Shown piece by piece: positions 25,490 to 34,700 of a DNA stretch of 64,000 nucleotides. Both the position numbers and the translations under genes were made by a program. Source of the stretch: Streptomyces typhae (lineage in GTDB: Bacteria; Actinomycetota; Actinomycetes; Streptomycetales; Streptomycetaceae); NCBI RefSeq assembly GCF_009755605.1, contig NZ_WPNZ01000005.1:186001-250000 (forward strand). Direction: 5' to 3'. Numbering within the stretch: the stretch's first letter is position 1; each line of letters starts with the position of its first letter. The notes beneath the pieces were generated by a model. That model made no database searches. It was not told where the DNA came from and saw only the letters and a list, made by a program, of their open reading frames with translations.

Positions 25490-26043
25490 CTGTCGAGGTT
25501 CCTTTCGGCAGCCGTCACGGAGACGGTGTAGGGCATGTGCGCGGGACGTGCGGCGGCCACGAGCGCGTCCAGGCGCTGGGTGTCCGCCGGGGTGGGCTCG
25601 GGCAGCCGAAGAGCTACGTGGAGGTGGGGGTGGGGTGTGCCGGGGACGGGGCCGCGGGGGCGCGCGCTCCACGCGGCGCCACCGCTCTCCGTGATCTCCG
25701 GTTCGGTGCCGAACGCGAGGCGCACCGCTTCCGACAGGCCGCGCCGGGTACCCCGTACGCGGTGCAGTCCGGCCGCGGCGGCCACGGCGGCCCGCAGCCG
25801 CCGCTCGGGTTCGGTGCCGTCGGTCTCCGCCCCGACCCAGGTGCCGAGCCACTGGGCGAAGTCGAGCGGGGTGAGGGCGGGGTCGAAGTAGCGGTCCAGG
25901 CAGTCGAGGACGTTCAGGATCGGCGCGAGGACCTCGTCGAGGCCCGCGACGAAGCGCTGGGCGAGGTCGTCGTCGGCGAAGACGGCCGGGAGCATCGTGC
26001 CGATGGGCGCGGAGGAACCGAGGCCGTCGACGGACCCCCTCAT
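25486..26043 (-). CDS. CIS baseplate protein, phage tail protein I family (Afp12-like)
   Basis: 185 residues starting MRGSVDGLGSSAPIGTMLPAVFADDDLAQRFVAGLDEVLAP behind GGGAG. Tail-protein-I/gp7-like features: helical N-terminus, LTPLDFAQWLGTWVG, ERRLRAAVAAAAGLHRVRGTRRGLSEAV, and PAHMPYTVSV at the end. In related particles it joins the gp6-like wedge around the spike. It overlaps the membrane-protein gene downstream and follows the gp6-like gene by 37 bp. Confidence 0.82.
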   Translation of the reverse strand: MRGSVDGLGSSAPIGTMLPAVFADDDLAQRFVAGLDEVLAPILNVLDCLDRYFDPALTPLDFAQWLGTWVGAETDGTEPERRLRAAVAAAAGLHRVRGTRRGLSEAVRLAFGTEPEITESGGAAWSARPRGPVPGTPHPHLHVALRLPEPTPADTQRLDALVAAARPAHMPYTVSVTAAERNLDR

Positions 26044-26080
26044 CGCGGGTCTCCCGGGGGCGTCGGGCGGGGCGGGGTCG

Positions 26081-28039
26081 TCACGGGGCGTCTCCGATCA
26101 CCCGTACGCGGTGGTCGAAGGAGAACACCAGGGCGGGCGGTTCCAGGTCGATGCGGTCGGTGCGGTCGCCGCGCTTGCCGGTCAGGGGGTCGGCGGGGTG
26201 CAGGACGACCTCGTCGACGAGTTCGACCCCCGGCACCCGCTGGAGGACGGCGAACACCTCGCCCGCCTGGACGGGGCGGCCGAAGGGCCAGCCTCGGCCG
26301 TCCGCGCCGCCGGTCAGAGGGTCGAGGTGGCGGTAGAGGGCGTCATGGGCGGCACGCCGTACGCGGTCGGTCCCGACGCCGCGGAACGCGTGCACCGTGG
26401 CCACCACGGTGACGCCCTGGTAGTAGGGCGGGCCCACGGCGAGTCTGGTGCCGATGAGGCGGCGTTCGTCGAGATGGCGGGTGATGCGGTCCAGGAGCGC
26501 GTCGCCGGGCACGAGTTGCTCGAAGCGCAGCCGGCCGCCGGGGTCCGGTACGGCCTGGGGGACGACCAGGACGCGTACGGCGTAGGCACCGTGCTCGTCC
26601 GGCTCGCCCTCCAGGCAGGTGATGCGGGCGGTCTCCGGGGCGGCACGCCGGGCGAGTTCCTCGTAGTCGCGCAGGGTGACCGCGCGCTCCTGGGCGCGGA
26701 GCGAGATCGGCGCCCGGACCTTGGCCTCCTCGACCGTCTCCCCTTCGACGCCGCCGCGGGCCGCTTCGAGGTTGACGACCTCGGTGATGTACGGGATGGA
26801 GGTGCGGAGGACACGGATCGCGCCGCGCGCCACGTTGCCCGCGCGGCCGCCGCCGGTGCGGTAGCGGCGGGCGCGGACGACCGCGCCCTTGGGTGCGACC
26901 AGGCCGTACTGGCGCAGGGAGCCGTCGGGTTCGCGGACCGCGGGGCCGAAGGCGATGTCGCCGGTGGCCGCGTCGAGGGTGATGTGCCGGTCGTCGGGGC
27001 GGGACTCCGCGAAGTGCGGGACCACCTGCCAGTCCTCCCAGCCGTTGTGCTCGGCGGTCTGGAGGAGCACCGGCGGGTCGTCGCCGACGACGGGCGCCTG
27101 GGCGAGCCGCAGCCGCTGACCGGGCAGTCCGGTGGCCTCGCCGAGCGCCTCGTCGTGCACCGTCTCGGCGTGCACGACCCGGGTGGTGCCGCCGATCGTG
27201 CAGACGTCGGCGGACCGCACGGTCGGTGAGGTGGTGTAGAAGGGCTGCCCGGGCAGCGGCTCGGTGACGCGGCAGCGCAGCCAGCCCGCCTCGTGGCCGC
27301 CGTTGCGGGACAGGATGTGGCCGCCGGGGACGTGCAGGACGACCTCGCCGGGCCGGTTGAGGCCGCCGGTCCCGTCGCGGTGCACCTCGCAGGGCGCCCA
27401 GCCGTCCGCGGTCCAGGCCTCCCACACGAGCGGCGGCTGCCGCGGGTCGACGCCGACGCCGTCGACACGGCTGTCCAGTTCGACGGCGACGGCGCAGTGC
27501 GGGACGGCCGCGGTCAGGCCGAACATCAGGCAGTCGCCGGGGTGCGGCGACTCGGTGAAGCACAGGACGTCGCGGTCCTCGGCGATCTCGGTGGTCCGGT
27601 CGGTGACGGGCTCACCCCGGTTCTGTACGAGGAGGTGCCGCAGCGCGCTGGACACGATGCCCAGGTCCCGTTCGGTGGCGAAGACGACCGCGTCCTCCTG
27701 CTCCGTGCGCAACGTGGTCACCTCGGTGCCCGCCGGTACCGCCACGGTCTCGTCGCGGGGCGCGGACAGCCAGAACGTGACGTCGGTGCGGGCGGCGGCC
27801 GGCGGGAACAGCGTGATGCCGACGAGGTCGAGGAAGGCCAGGTGGTTCTTGTCCGGGACCCGGTTGAGCCGGTAGACGATCTGGTCGGCGATGTGGGCGA
27901 CCGTCTCGACGAGGGTGACGCCGGGGTCGGAGACGTTGTGGTCGGTCCACTCCGGGGCCCGTTGCTGGATGTAGCGCTTGGCGTCGTCGACGAACTCCTG
28001 GAAGCGGCGGTCGTCGAGGTTGGGGCTCTGCAGGGGCAT
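26081..28039 (-). CDS. CIS baseplate wedge protein (gp6/GpJ-like, Afp11-like)
   Basis: 652 residues. Hallmarks of putative baseplate assembly proteins: the N-terminus MPLQSPNLDDRRFQEFVDDAKRYI, then PEWTDHNVSDPGVTLVETVAHIADQIVYRLNRVP. Later, GVEGETVEEAKVRAPISLRAQERAVTLRDYEELARRA and AYAVRVLVVPQAVPD match the J-domain core. It builds the outer baseplate and couples spike to sheath contraction. Its ATG shares one base with the stop of the gp25 gene (TGATG), so translation is coupled. Length is close to Afp11-like members of Streptomyces loci. Confidence 0.9.
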   Translation of the reverse strand: MPLQSPNLDDRRFQEFVDDAKRYIQQRAPEWTDHNVSDPGVTLVETVAHIADQIVYRLNRVPDKNHLAFLDLVGITLFPPAAARTDVTFWLSAPRDETVAVPAGTEVTTLRTEQEDAVVFATERDLGIVSSALRHLLVQNRGEPVTDRTTEIAEDRDVLCFTESPHPGDCLMFGLTAAVPHCAVAVELDSRVDGVGVDPRQPPLVWEAWTADGWAPCEVHRDGTGGLNRPGEVVLHVPGGHILSRNGGHEAGWLRCRVTEPLPGQPFYTTSPTVRSADVCTIGGTTRVVHAETVHDEALGEATGLPGQRLRLAQAPVVGDDPPVLLQTAEHNGWEDWQVVPHFAESRPDDRHITLDAATGDIAFGPAVREPDGSLRQYGLVAPKGAVVRARRYRTGGGRAGNVARGAIRVLRTSIPYITEVVNLEAARGGVEGETVEEAKVRAPISLRAQERAVTLRDYEELARRAAPETARITCLEGEPDEHGAYAVRVLVVPQAVPDPGGRLRFEQLVPGDALLDRITRHLDERRLIGTRLAVGPPYYQGVTVVATVHAFRGVGTDRVRRAAHDALYRHLDPLTGGADGRGWPFGRPVQAGEVFAVLQRVPGVELVDEVVLHPADPLTGKRGDRTDRIDLEPPALVFSFDHRVRVIGDAP

Positions 28040-28488
28040 CAGCGGTCGCTTTCGGGTGAGCCGGGGCCGCCGGACGAGGACGGGGCCCCGGGCTCGTCGT
28101 GGGAGGGAATGACGTAGAACGGGAAGACGAGGCTGCGCGGGTTGTTGGTGCCGCGGATCGCGTAGCGCACGTCGATGTACAGCACGGACTGGTCCTCGCC
28201 CGCGGTGACTTCGACGTCCTGGACCTCGATGCGCGGCTCCCAGCGGTCCAGGCTCAGATACACCTCGTGCTGGATGCGGCCCGCGGTCTGCTCGTTGACG
28301 GGCGCGAACACCAGGTCGTGGATGGCGCAGCCGAACTCCGGGCGCATCGGCCGCTCACCGGGCGCGGTCGCGAGGACGAGCCGGATGGCCTCCTCGACCT
28401 CGCGCTCCCCGCTGACCAGGGCGATGCCCCCGGTGGGGCCGATGCGCAGCGGGAACGCCCAGCCGGAGCCGACGAACTGTTCGGCCAT
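28039..28488 (-). CDS. CIS baseplate protein, GPW/gp25 family (Afp9-like)
   Basis: 149 residues. The gp25 lysozyme-like domain appears as GWAFPLRIGPTGGIALVSGEREVEEAIRLVLATAPGERPMRPEFGCAIHDLVF, containing the conserved E-P-R-x-E motif as WEPRIEV. It binds the first sheath ring and the wedge. The C-terminal 20 residues are a Ser/Gly/Pro tail. It overlaps the gp6-like gene by one base and lies 80 bp after the spike gene. Confidence 0.93.
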   Translation of the reverse strand: MAEQFVGSGWAFPLRIGPTGGIALVSGEREVEEAIRLVLATAPGERPMRPEFGCAIHDLVFAPVNEQTAGRIQHEVYLSLDRWEPRIEVQDVEVTAGEDQSVLYIDVRYAIRGTNNPRSLVFPFYVIPSHDEPGAPSSSGGPGSPESDR

Positions 28489-28529
28489 CAGAGATCACCG
28501 GTCCTCATGGGAAGGGGAGATGGGAGTCG

Positions 28530-28571
28530 GAAGGGCAGCGCCGGAAGGGCGGCATCAGAAGGGCGGCATCA
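28530..28571. repeat. 14-bp tandem repeat x3 at the spike-gene stop
   Basis: Units at 28530, 28544 and 28558; the last two are identical (GAAGGGCGGCATCA). The innermost includes the stop codon of the VgrG-like gene and the next copy repeats that stop. Confidence 0.88.
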
Positions 28572-30452
28572 GAAGGGCAGTGGTTTGCGGTTGACCAGGA
28601 CCGCGCCGGTCAGGTTGATGTTGGACGAGGTCAGCCCCACGCTGGCGGCCGAGGTGAGCATCAGGGGCCCGGCGGCGCTGACGGTCGCCAGGCCTGCCGC
28701 CCGCACGTTGATGAACGAGGTGTTGACGCTGAAGCCGCCGCCGCCCGCGTTGACGTTGACGGCGCTCGCGGCACGGATGTTGAGCAGTCCGCCGCTCTTG
28801 ATGGAGACGTTGCGCTTGGCGCTCAGCGTGAGGTCGGTGCCCGCCTGGACGGACACCGAGCGGCTGCCCTTGATGGTCACCGAGCCCTTGCTGTCCACGG
28901 TGATCTCGGTCTTGGCGCGGTCCAGGTTGACGGTCAGCTTGCCGTCACCGGTGGTGACCCGTACGCCCCGGTCGCGGCCCACCCGCTGACTGAGCAGGTC
29001 GATACGGTTGCCGGTGCGGTCGGAGATGGTGTGACGGCTGGCCTGGTTCCGCGCCCCCGAGTACAGCGGGGACTTGTTCCTGGTCGGCTTGTCCTTGCCG
29101 TTGTAGAGCCCGCCGATCACGAAGGGGTGGTCGAGCGCCCCCCGGTCGAAGCCGACGAGGACCTCGTCGCCGACGTCCAGCGGGAAGATCCCGCCGCCGC
29201 GTTTCCCGCCGAGCTGCACACACCGCGTCCAGTCGCTGACGTAGGTGTCGTCCAGCCATGGGAACTTCAGCTTCACACGGGCCTGCTCGTCCTTCACGTC
29301 GACGTCCGTGACGACGGCGTTGGCGACGCCAGGCAGCCGCGGCTCGGTCTCCGCGCCGCCCGAGGTGAGCCCGTACAGGGACCGCCACTGGCGGCCGCTG
29401 ACGGTGACCCAGGACTCGTAGCGCTGCCCGTTGCCGAACACGTGCCGCACCGACGTCGTCGTGTACTTGCCCTGGAAGGGCCAGCCGACCTCGGCGAGCG
29501 CCACGGGCACGCCCGGCCGCAGCTTGGGGTTGCCGTGGACGACGACCTCCAGTTCGGAGAACGAGGAGGACACGTCGTCGAACAGGGCGTCGGCGGCGTG
29601 CTTGACCTCGGGCCGCTTGTCGTAGGGCTGGGAGGTCTGCACGAGCTTGGTCTTCTTGAAGGCGCCCGCGGCCTTCTTCGGGGAGGTGCCGATGGAGAAG
29701 ACGGGGTTGTTGGCACGGGTCGAGGTCTCCACGATCTCGCGTGCGGTGGCGACGTCGTAGCCGCGCACCTCGACCTCCGCCACCTGGTCGGCGGCGGTCA
29801 CGGACGTGCGCAGGCGCAGGATGTCCTTGCCCGACTTCAGGACCAGCGGGTTCTTCTCGCTCTTCGGCGAGGGCGCGCCCGACGACGGCTTCGGCGAGAC
29901 GAAGTTGAACTTGCCCTTGGCGTCGAGGGACATCACCATCTTGTTCTCGTCCGCGAGACGGGCGATGAAGTCCCAGTCCGTGACGTTGGCCTGGCTGATG
30001 AACTCGTAGCTCGCGCGGGAGGACTCGATGGTGCCGACGGGCACGCCCGCGAGCCCGGCCAGTTTCCTGACGATGGAGGACGCGGTCTCGTTCGTGTACG
30101 CGGCCACGCGGCGCCGGCGCAGGAAGCGGTGCCCGAGGTCGTAGCCGCGGATGACAGTGAACGACCCGGTGCCGTCGTAGTCGGCCTCCAGGGCGGTGAC
30201 CTCACCGGTGAGGAGCGGATTACCGGCACCCTGCCCGTCGGCCACCGGCGTCAGCACCACCGGGGTGCCGAACTTGACGTTCAGCTCCTTGAGGAGCAGA
30301 CGGTACGGGTCGCGGAAGGTGAGCCGGAACGCGGCCGGTACCCCGGCGCCCTGGTCGACCCAGCCGTCGACGAGCATCCGGGCGTACTTCTCGGGCAGCT
30401 CGGAGCCCCCGAGCTGCACCTTCATGATGCTGGAGAACGCTGTGCCGGCCAT
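28569..30452 (-). CDS. CIS central spike protein (VgrG-like, Afp8-like)
   Basis: 627 residues. The start at 30452 follows AGGAGGTG and overlaps the stop of the LysM gene by one base. The N-terminal gp27-like hub is at residues 1-370 (GYDLGHRFLRRRRVAAYTNETASSIVRKLA, TDWDFIARLADENKMVM). The OB-fold gp5-like domain is at about 385-470 (VVTDVDVKDEQARVKLKFPWLDDTYVSDWTRC, DVGDEVLVGFDRGALDHPFVIGGLYNG). A beta-helical needle of alternating V/T/S/N repeats closes the protein (about 500-627). No C-terminal toxin is fused and no separate PAAR tip gene is present. It forms the piercing trimer below the tube. Confidence 0.92.
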   Translation of the reverse strand: MAGTAFSSIMKVQLGGSELPEKYARMLVDGWVDQGAGVPAAFRLTFRDPYRLLLKELNVKFGTPVVLTPVADGQGAGNPLLTGEVTALEADYDGTGSFTVIRGYDLGHRFLRRRRVAAYTNETASSIVRKLAGLAGVPVGTIESSRASYEFISQANVTDWDFIARLADENKMVMSLDAKGKFNFVSPKPSSGAPSPKSEKNPLVLKSGKDILRLRTSVTAADQVAEVEVRGYDVATAREIVETSTRANNPVFSIGTSPKKAAGAFKKTKLVQTSQPYDKRPEVKHAADALFDDVSSSFSELEVVVHGNPKLRPGVPVALAEVGWPFQGKYTTTSVRHVFGNGQRYESWVTVSGRQWRSLYGLTSGGAETEPRLPGVANAVVTDVDVKDEQARVKLKFPWLDDTYVSDWTRCVQLGGKRGGGIFPLDVGDEVLVGFDRGALDHPFVIGGLYNGKDKPTRNKSPLYSGARNQASRHTISDRTGNRIDLLSQRVGRDRGVRVTTGDGKLTVNLDRAKTEITVDSKGSVTIKGSRSVSVQAGTDLTLSAKRNVSIKSGGLLNIRAASAVNVNAGGGGFSVNTSFINVRAAGLATVSAAGPLMLTSAASVGLTSSNINLTGAVLVNRKPLPF

Positions 30453-31171
30453 CAGCGGCCCACCTCCTGTGCTGCGGGCAGCACGAGTTCGGTGCCGGAG
30501 GCGAGGGTCGACGGGTCGTCGATCCCGTTGGCCTCGGCGATGGTCCGCCACACCGTGGCGTCGCCGTACTCGCGCCAGGCGAGGGACTGCAACGAGTCAC
30601 CGGCGACGACCCGGTGCACGCGCTGCGCGGTCAGCGCGCCGGACGTCGGGTTCTGTCCGTCGGGCTCGCCCGGGATCTCGTGCAGCCGCAGCTGGCAGGT
30701 GGCCCGGATGGGCACGCCCGAGGTGCCGAAGAGGGTGTACGAGGCTTCGACGGAGGCGACGTAGGCGGTGAACCGGGCCGTGCCGAACGACCCCCACTGG
30801 AAGATCACCCACGGCGGCGACGGCTGGTCGGCGTCCCTGCTCCTGGCCGTCACCGCACAGCAGTCGAGCAGCGCCTTCACCTTCTTCATGACCGTGTTGC
30901 TCGTCGGCTGGTCGGAGGAGTCGAGGAAGATCTCCACGCCCATCTCGCGCGCCTCCGCACCCATGAACTCCGGCTGTGCGCCGTCCCGGTTGCTCGCGGT
31001 CGGGGTCACCGTCCAGGACGCGCGGCGGGCGATCGTGAGCGTCGACGGGTTGAAGTCGAAGTCGAACGTCTTCATCAGGCCACCGGGCGTGGTGCTGATA
31101 CCGATGGGGGGTTCGTGGATGGCGAGGCTGGCTCGTACGAGGCTCTTGCCTGCGCCCTTGCTCTTAGCCAT
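30452..31171 (-). CDS. CIS tube-baseplate adaptor with LysM domain (Afp7-like)
   Basis: 239 residues beginning MAKSKGAGKSLVRASLAIHEPP. Residues 30-175 match the CIS tube adaptor fold (FDFDFNPSTLTIARRASWTVTPTAS, MGVEIFLDSSD, SFGTARFTAYVASVEASYTLF). The C-terminal LysM domain is at about 190-236 (HRVVAGDSLQSLAWREYGDATVWRTIAEANGIDDP). The T4 counterpart is gp53, which clamps wedges around the hub. It is translationally coupled to the spike gene. Confidence 0.9.
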   Translation of the reverse strand: MAKSKGAGKSLVRASLAIHEPPIGISTTPGGLMKTFDFDFNPSTLTIARRASWTVTPTASNRDGAQPEFMGAEAREMGVEIFLDSSDQPTSNTVMKKVKALLDCCAVTARSRDADQPSPPWVIFQWGSFGTARFTAYVASVEASYTLFGTSGVPIRATCQLRLHEIPGEPDGQNPTSGALTAQRVHRVVAGDSLQSLAWREYGDATVWRTIAEANGIDDPSTLASGTELVLPAAQEVGR

Positions 31172-31218
31172 AAGGGGTCTCCCGCTCCTCTCTCCGGCTG
31201 CTGCGGCTCGTCCGGCGG

Positions 31219-31641
31219 TCAGTCCGTGAACCCGTGGTGGGCGATCTCCAGGACTTCCGTGGCGACGGCCGGGCTGCCGGGGTCGAGCCGGGGCCCCTGC
31301 CAGCTCACCGGAAGCACGTCGATGAGCCCCCAGCGGGCCACCTGTGAGCCGTCCGCGCGCAGCGCCGCGATCTCGGCGGTGGGCCGCTTGATCCCGGTCT
31401 GCACGGAGGAGATCCACTTGGCGACCTTCGTGGTGTCCGGGGTGAGCGGGCGGGTCAGCCGGATCGTGGAGAACGTGACGCGGGACGGCAGTTGCCACAC
31501 GAAGCCGTTGTTGCCGCCCTCCTGCCGGTGCTCCACCTCCACCTGCGACGAGAGGCCCTCGCAGCCGTTGAAGTAACCGAGGCTCTCGCCGTCGATGGAG
31601 AGCCTGAACCAGATCGTGGAGCCCGGGTCCTTGCGGGACAT
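31219..31641 (-). CDS. CIS inner-tube paralogue (Afp5-like tube initiator)
   Basis: 140 residues of the gp19/Hcp tube fold: STIWFRLSIDGESLGYFNGCEGLSSQVEVE, NGFVWQLPSRVTFSTIRLTRPLTPDTTKVAKWI and LPVSWQGPRLDPGSPAVATEVLEIAHHGF. It differs from the main tube protein at 35972 and lies beside the baseplate genes, the usual place of the tube-initiator ring that links tube and hub. Confidence 0.9.
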   Translation of the reverse strand: MSRKDPGSTIWFRLSIDGESLGYFNGCEGLSSQVEVEHRQEGGNNGFVWQLPSRVTFSTIRLTRPLTPDTTKVAKWISSVQTGIKRPTAEIAALRADGSQVARWGLIDVLPVSWQGPRLDPGSPAVATEVLEIAHHGFTD

Positions 31642-31728
31642 CGTGCGGGGGCCTTTCTGTCGATACTGCGGTGACGCGGGACGGGGAACGGCCGCCGGTC
31701 GGCGCCGACGCCGGCGGGGGCGGGCAGG

Positions 31729-34700
31729 TCAGCGGCGGTCGTCGCGGAGCCTGCCGATCCGTTCGCGGTCCATGCGGAGCTCGGTGCGGACGAGCCGGGT
31801 GATCCGGCCGATCATCCGGTGCACCAGCTCGTCGATCTGGAAGTCGGTGAGGTCCTTCGGGTCGAACGTGCCTTTCGGCACCCGGCTGTACGCGGGCGGC
31901 GGAGCCTCGGCTGCGCCGCCCGGTACGGTCTCCGGATTCCTGTCGGGCGGAAACGGCAGCGGGTCGTCGACGAACTCCTCCTGCTCCTGCCGCCCCTGCG
32001 GGGCCTGCTGGCTCTGCCGCCCCTGGCTGCCCGTCCGGAACCGCTCCATGGTCTGCCCGACGGCGTTCGCCGCGGCGGCGGCGAGCGTTCCGGTCACCGA
32101 GCGGGTCGCGGAGCGCACACCGCGCTGGACGGGCAGGTCGTTGCTCGGGGTGCCCACTGTGCCGACGGCTGCGGGTGCTCCCACGGGGGCGATGATGCGG
32201 GCGACGGGGAGGGGCGACTGCGTCCTGGAGCGGCTGGTGCTGCTGGGGATGGTGCTGGGGGTGCTGAAGGGCGGTGTGAGGGAGGTGAGGGGGCGGAGGC
32301 GCACGGGTTTGGCGGGGGTGGTGCTGCGTTGCACGGTGGCCGGTGCTGGGGCGGGTGCTGCGGCGTGCGCCGGGTGGGTGGCGGCGGTGCTGGAGATGGT
32401 GGGGGAGTTCGGCATTCCGGGTGGGTTCAGTGTCGTGGGGAAGTCGGGTGGGGCGGGCGCTGACGCGGCGGCGGTTGCTGCCGCCGCGGGCGTCGCCGCT
32501 GCCGGGGGAGCTGTTGCTGGGGGAGCTGTTGCGGGGCTGAAAGCCGTTGCGGCGGTGGCGCGTTGGACCGGGGGTGGCGGTGCTGCGGCGGGGGTGGCGG
32601 GCCAGGTGGCTCGGTGGGCTTGTGCAGAGGCGTGCGAGCGCGTGCTTGTGGGCGTGTTCGTGGGCCTGGGCGTGGCTGTACGAGGGGTGGGCGAGGTCTG
32701 CTGGGGGGTGGCGGTACTGGTGGGTGCCCCGGCACTTCGCTGTGGGGCGGGCGCGGACGGTGAGGTGGGCGTGGCGGCACGCTGTACCGGCGGCACCGGT
32801 GGCGCCGACGCCACGGTCCGCGTCGGCGGGCCCTGGACCGGTGGCGTGCCGGGAGCGGTACGCGCGGTCGCCTCGGGTGCCTGGTGCGATGTGGCGGTGC
32901 GTGGTGCGGGGCGCGAGGGCGGTGTGACCGGGGCGGACGGGTCGGCTCGGAGGACCCGCTGTACCGGGGGAGCCGGTGGTGTCGCCGGTGCTGGCGGAAC
33001 GTCCGGGCGCAAGGCGCCGGGCCTCCGCTCCGGGCTTTCGGGCGTGGGCGCGACCGTACGTGAGGTGGGCGGCGCGGGGGAGGACACCGCACGCTGCACC
33101 GGCGGCGCAGAGGCGTGACCGGCGCGGCTCGGCGCACCGGCCCTCTGATTCAGGGAGTCCGTGAGTGATACGGCCTCCGGGGGCGGGCCGGTGACCGGCG
33201 CACCCAGCGGGCTGCGGCCCCGTGGCGGCGGTGCGGCCCTGGTGACGGGAGCCGTGGCGCGCTGCACCGCAGGCACGGGTGGCGTGACGGCCGAAGTCGC
33301 CGTCTCCTTCCCGGGTACGGGCACCGGGGTCGTGGCAGGGGTGGCCGCCGGGGCGGGCTGCGTCGCGGGAGTCGGCGCGGCGGCGGGCGGTACGGGAGCC
33401 GGGGGCGGCGTCGCGTCGGCAGGGACCGGTGCGCCCAGCCCCGGGCGGGGCGACTTGCGGGTGACACTGCGCTGGACCGCCGGGGGACCGGCGCTGACGG
33501 ACGGCGAGGGAGCAGGGGGCGGTGTACGGGGGGTGGGCGCCGCACCCGAGGGGGAGGGCTCGGCCGGGTTTCGGAGAGCACCCGTGGTGGCACGGGCATT
33601 TGACGCTGACGCTGACGCTGACGCTGACGCTGACGGCGAAGTCGGTGCCGACTGCAAAGCCGGTGCCGGTGCCGGTGCTGACGGCGAGGCCGGTGCCGGT
33701 GCCGACGCAGGAGGTGCCGCAGGGGAGTTGCTCCCCCGCGCGGGAGAGCCTTCCTTCGCTGTACGAGAGTCCGGCGCCGTCGCACGCGGTGTGGACGGAG
33801 CAGAGGCTATCGGGACACGCGCCGCACGCTGCGCCTCTGGCCCGGCACCGGACGGCTTCGTGCCGCTCGGCACAGTCGTACCGGTACCGGAAGCGACCGC
33901 AGGAGCGGTCGAGACAGGCGGTGGCGTGATACCGGCAGAGGAGCCTGCGGGTTCCGACACACCAGCGGAGCCCGGCGCGACCGAAGCGCTCGGCTCATCT
34001 GAGGCACTCGACCCGGCGGAACCATCCGAAGCCCCCAACAACGGCTGCGAGGGGGAAGGCGCTGGGCCTCCCCCTCGCTTCCCGCCGCCACCTCCCGGCG
34101 GAGCCGACCCCGTACGGGACCCGCTGCCCGCACCGGTCCGTACCGGAGCGGACGGCAGGACACGGCGCTGTACGGACGCCGGAGGCACCACCGGGGCCTT
34201 GGTGAGGGGCCGGGGCCGCGGAGCCGCCGCCGCGGGGGCGGGCGTCACCCGGACCCCGCCGACCGGGGCGGGCGGTGGCGTGGCCGGGCTCGGCACACGG
34301 GTCGGTGTGACGGCAGGCACCACGCTCCCCGGCGTCGGCGCGGCAGACGAGCGCCGCACGGCGGGAGCGACCGCGCTCTGCCCGCTGGAACGCTGGACTG
34401 CGGCGGATCGCGGAACTCCAGCGCTCTGCACGGCAGAAGTCCGAACTCCCCGCGCCTGAACCCCAGAAGCCGGAACCTCAGAAGCCGGAACCTCAGAAGC
34501 CGGAACCTCAGAAGCCGGAACCTCAGAAGCCGGAACCTCAGAAGCCGGAACCCCAGAACCCTGAACCCCAGAGCTTCGGCCCTCACGAACACCACCACCA
34601 ACTGCCGCCGCAGCCGCAGCCGCACCCACCCTCCGGCCACCGCCGACTCCTGCACCCCGAGCACCAGATGAGGCCGCCCCCCGGTCACGGGATGCCGCCG

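Noticed and set aside
33161..34459. Plus-strand Gly/Ala-rich frame within the disordered CIS gene
   Set aside because: It mirrors the repeats of the minus-strand gene, has no start signal, and the minus frame joins the operon with coupled spacing.
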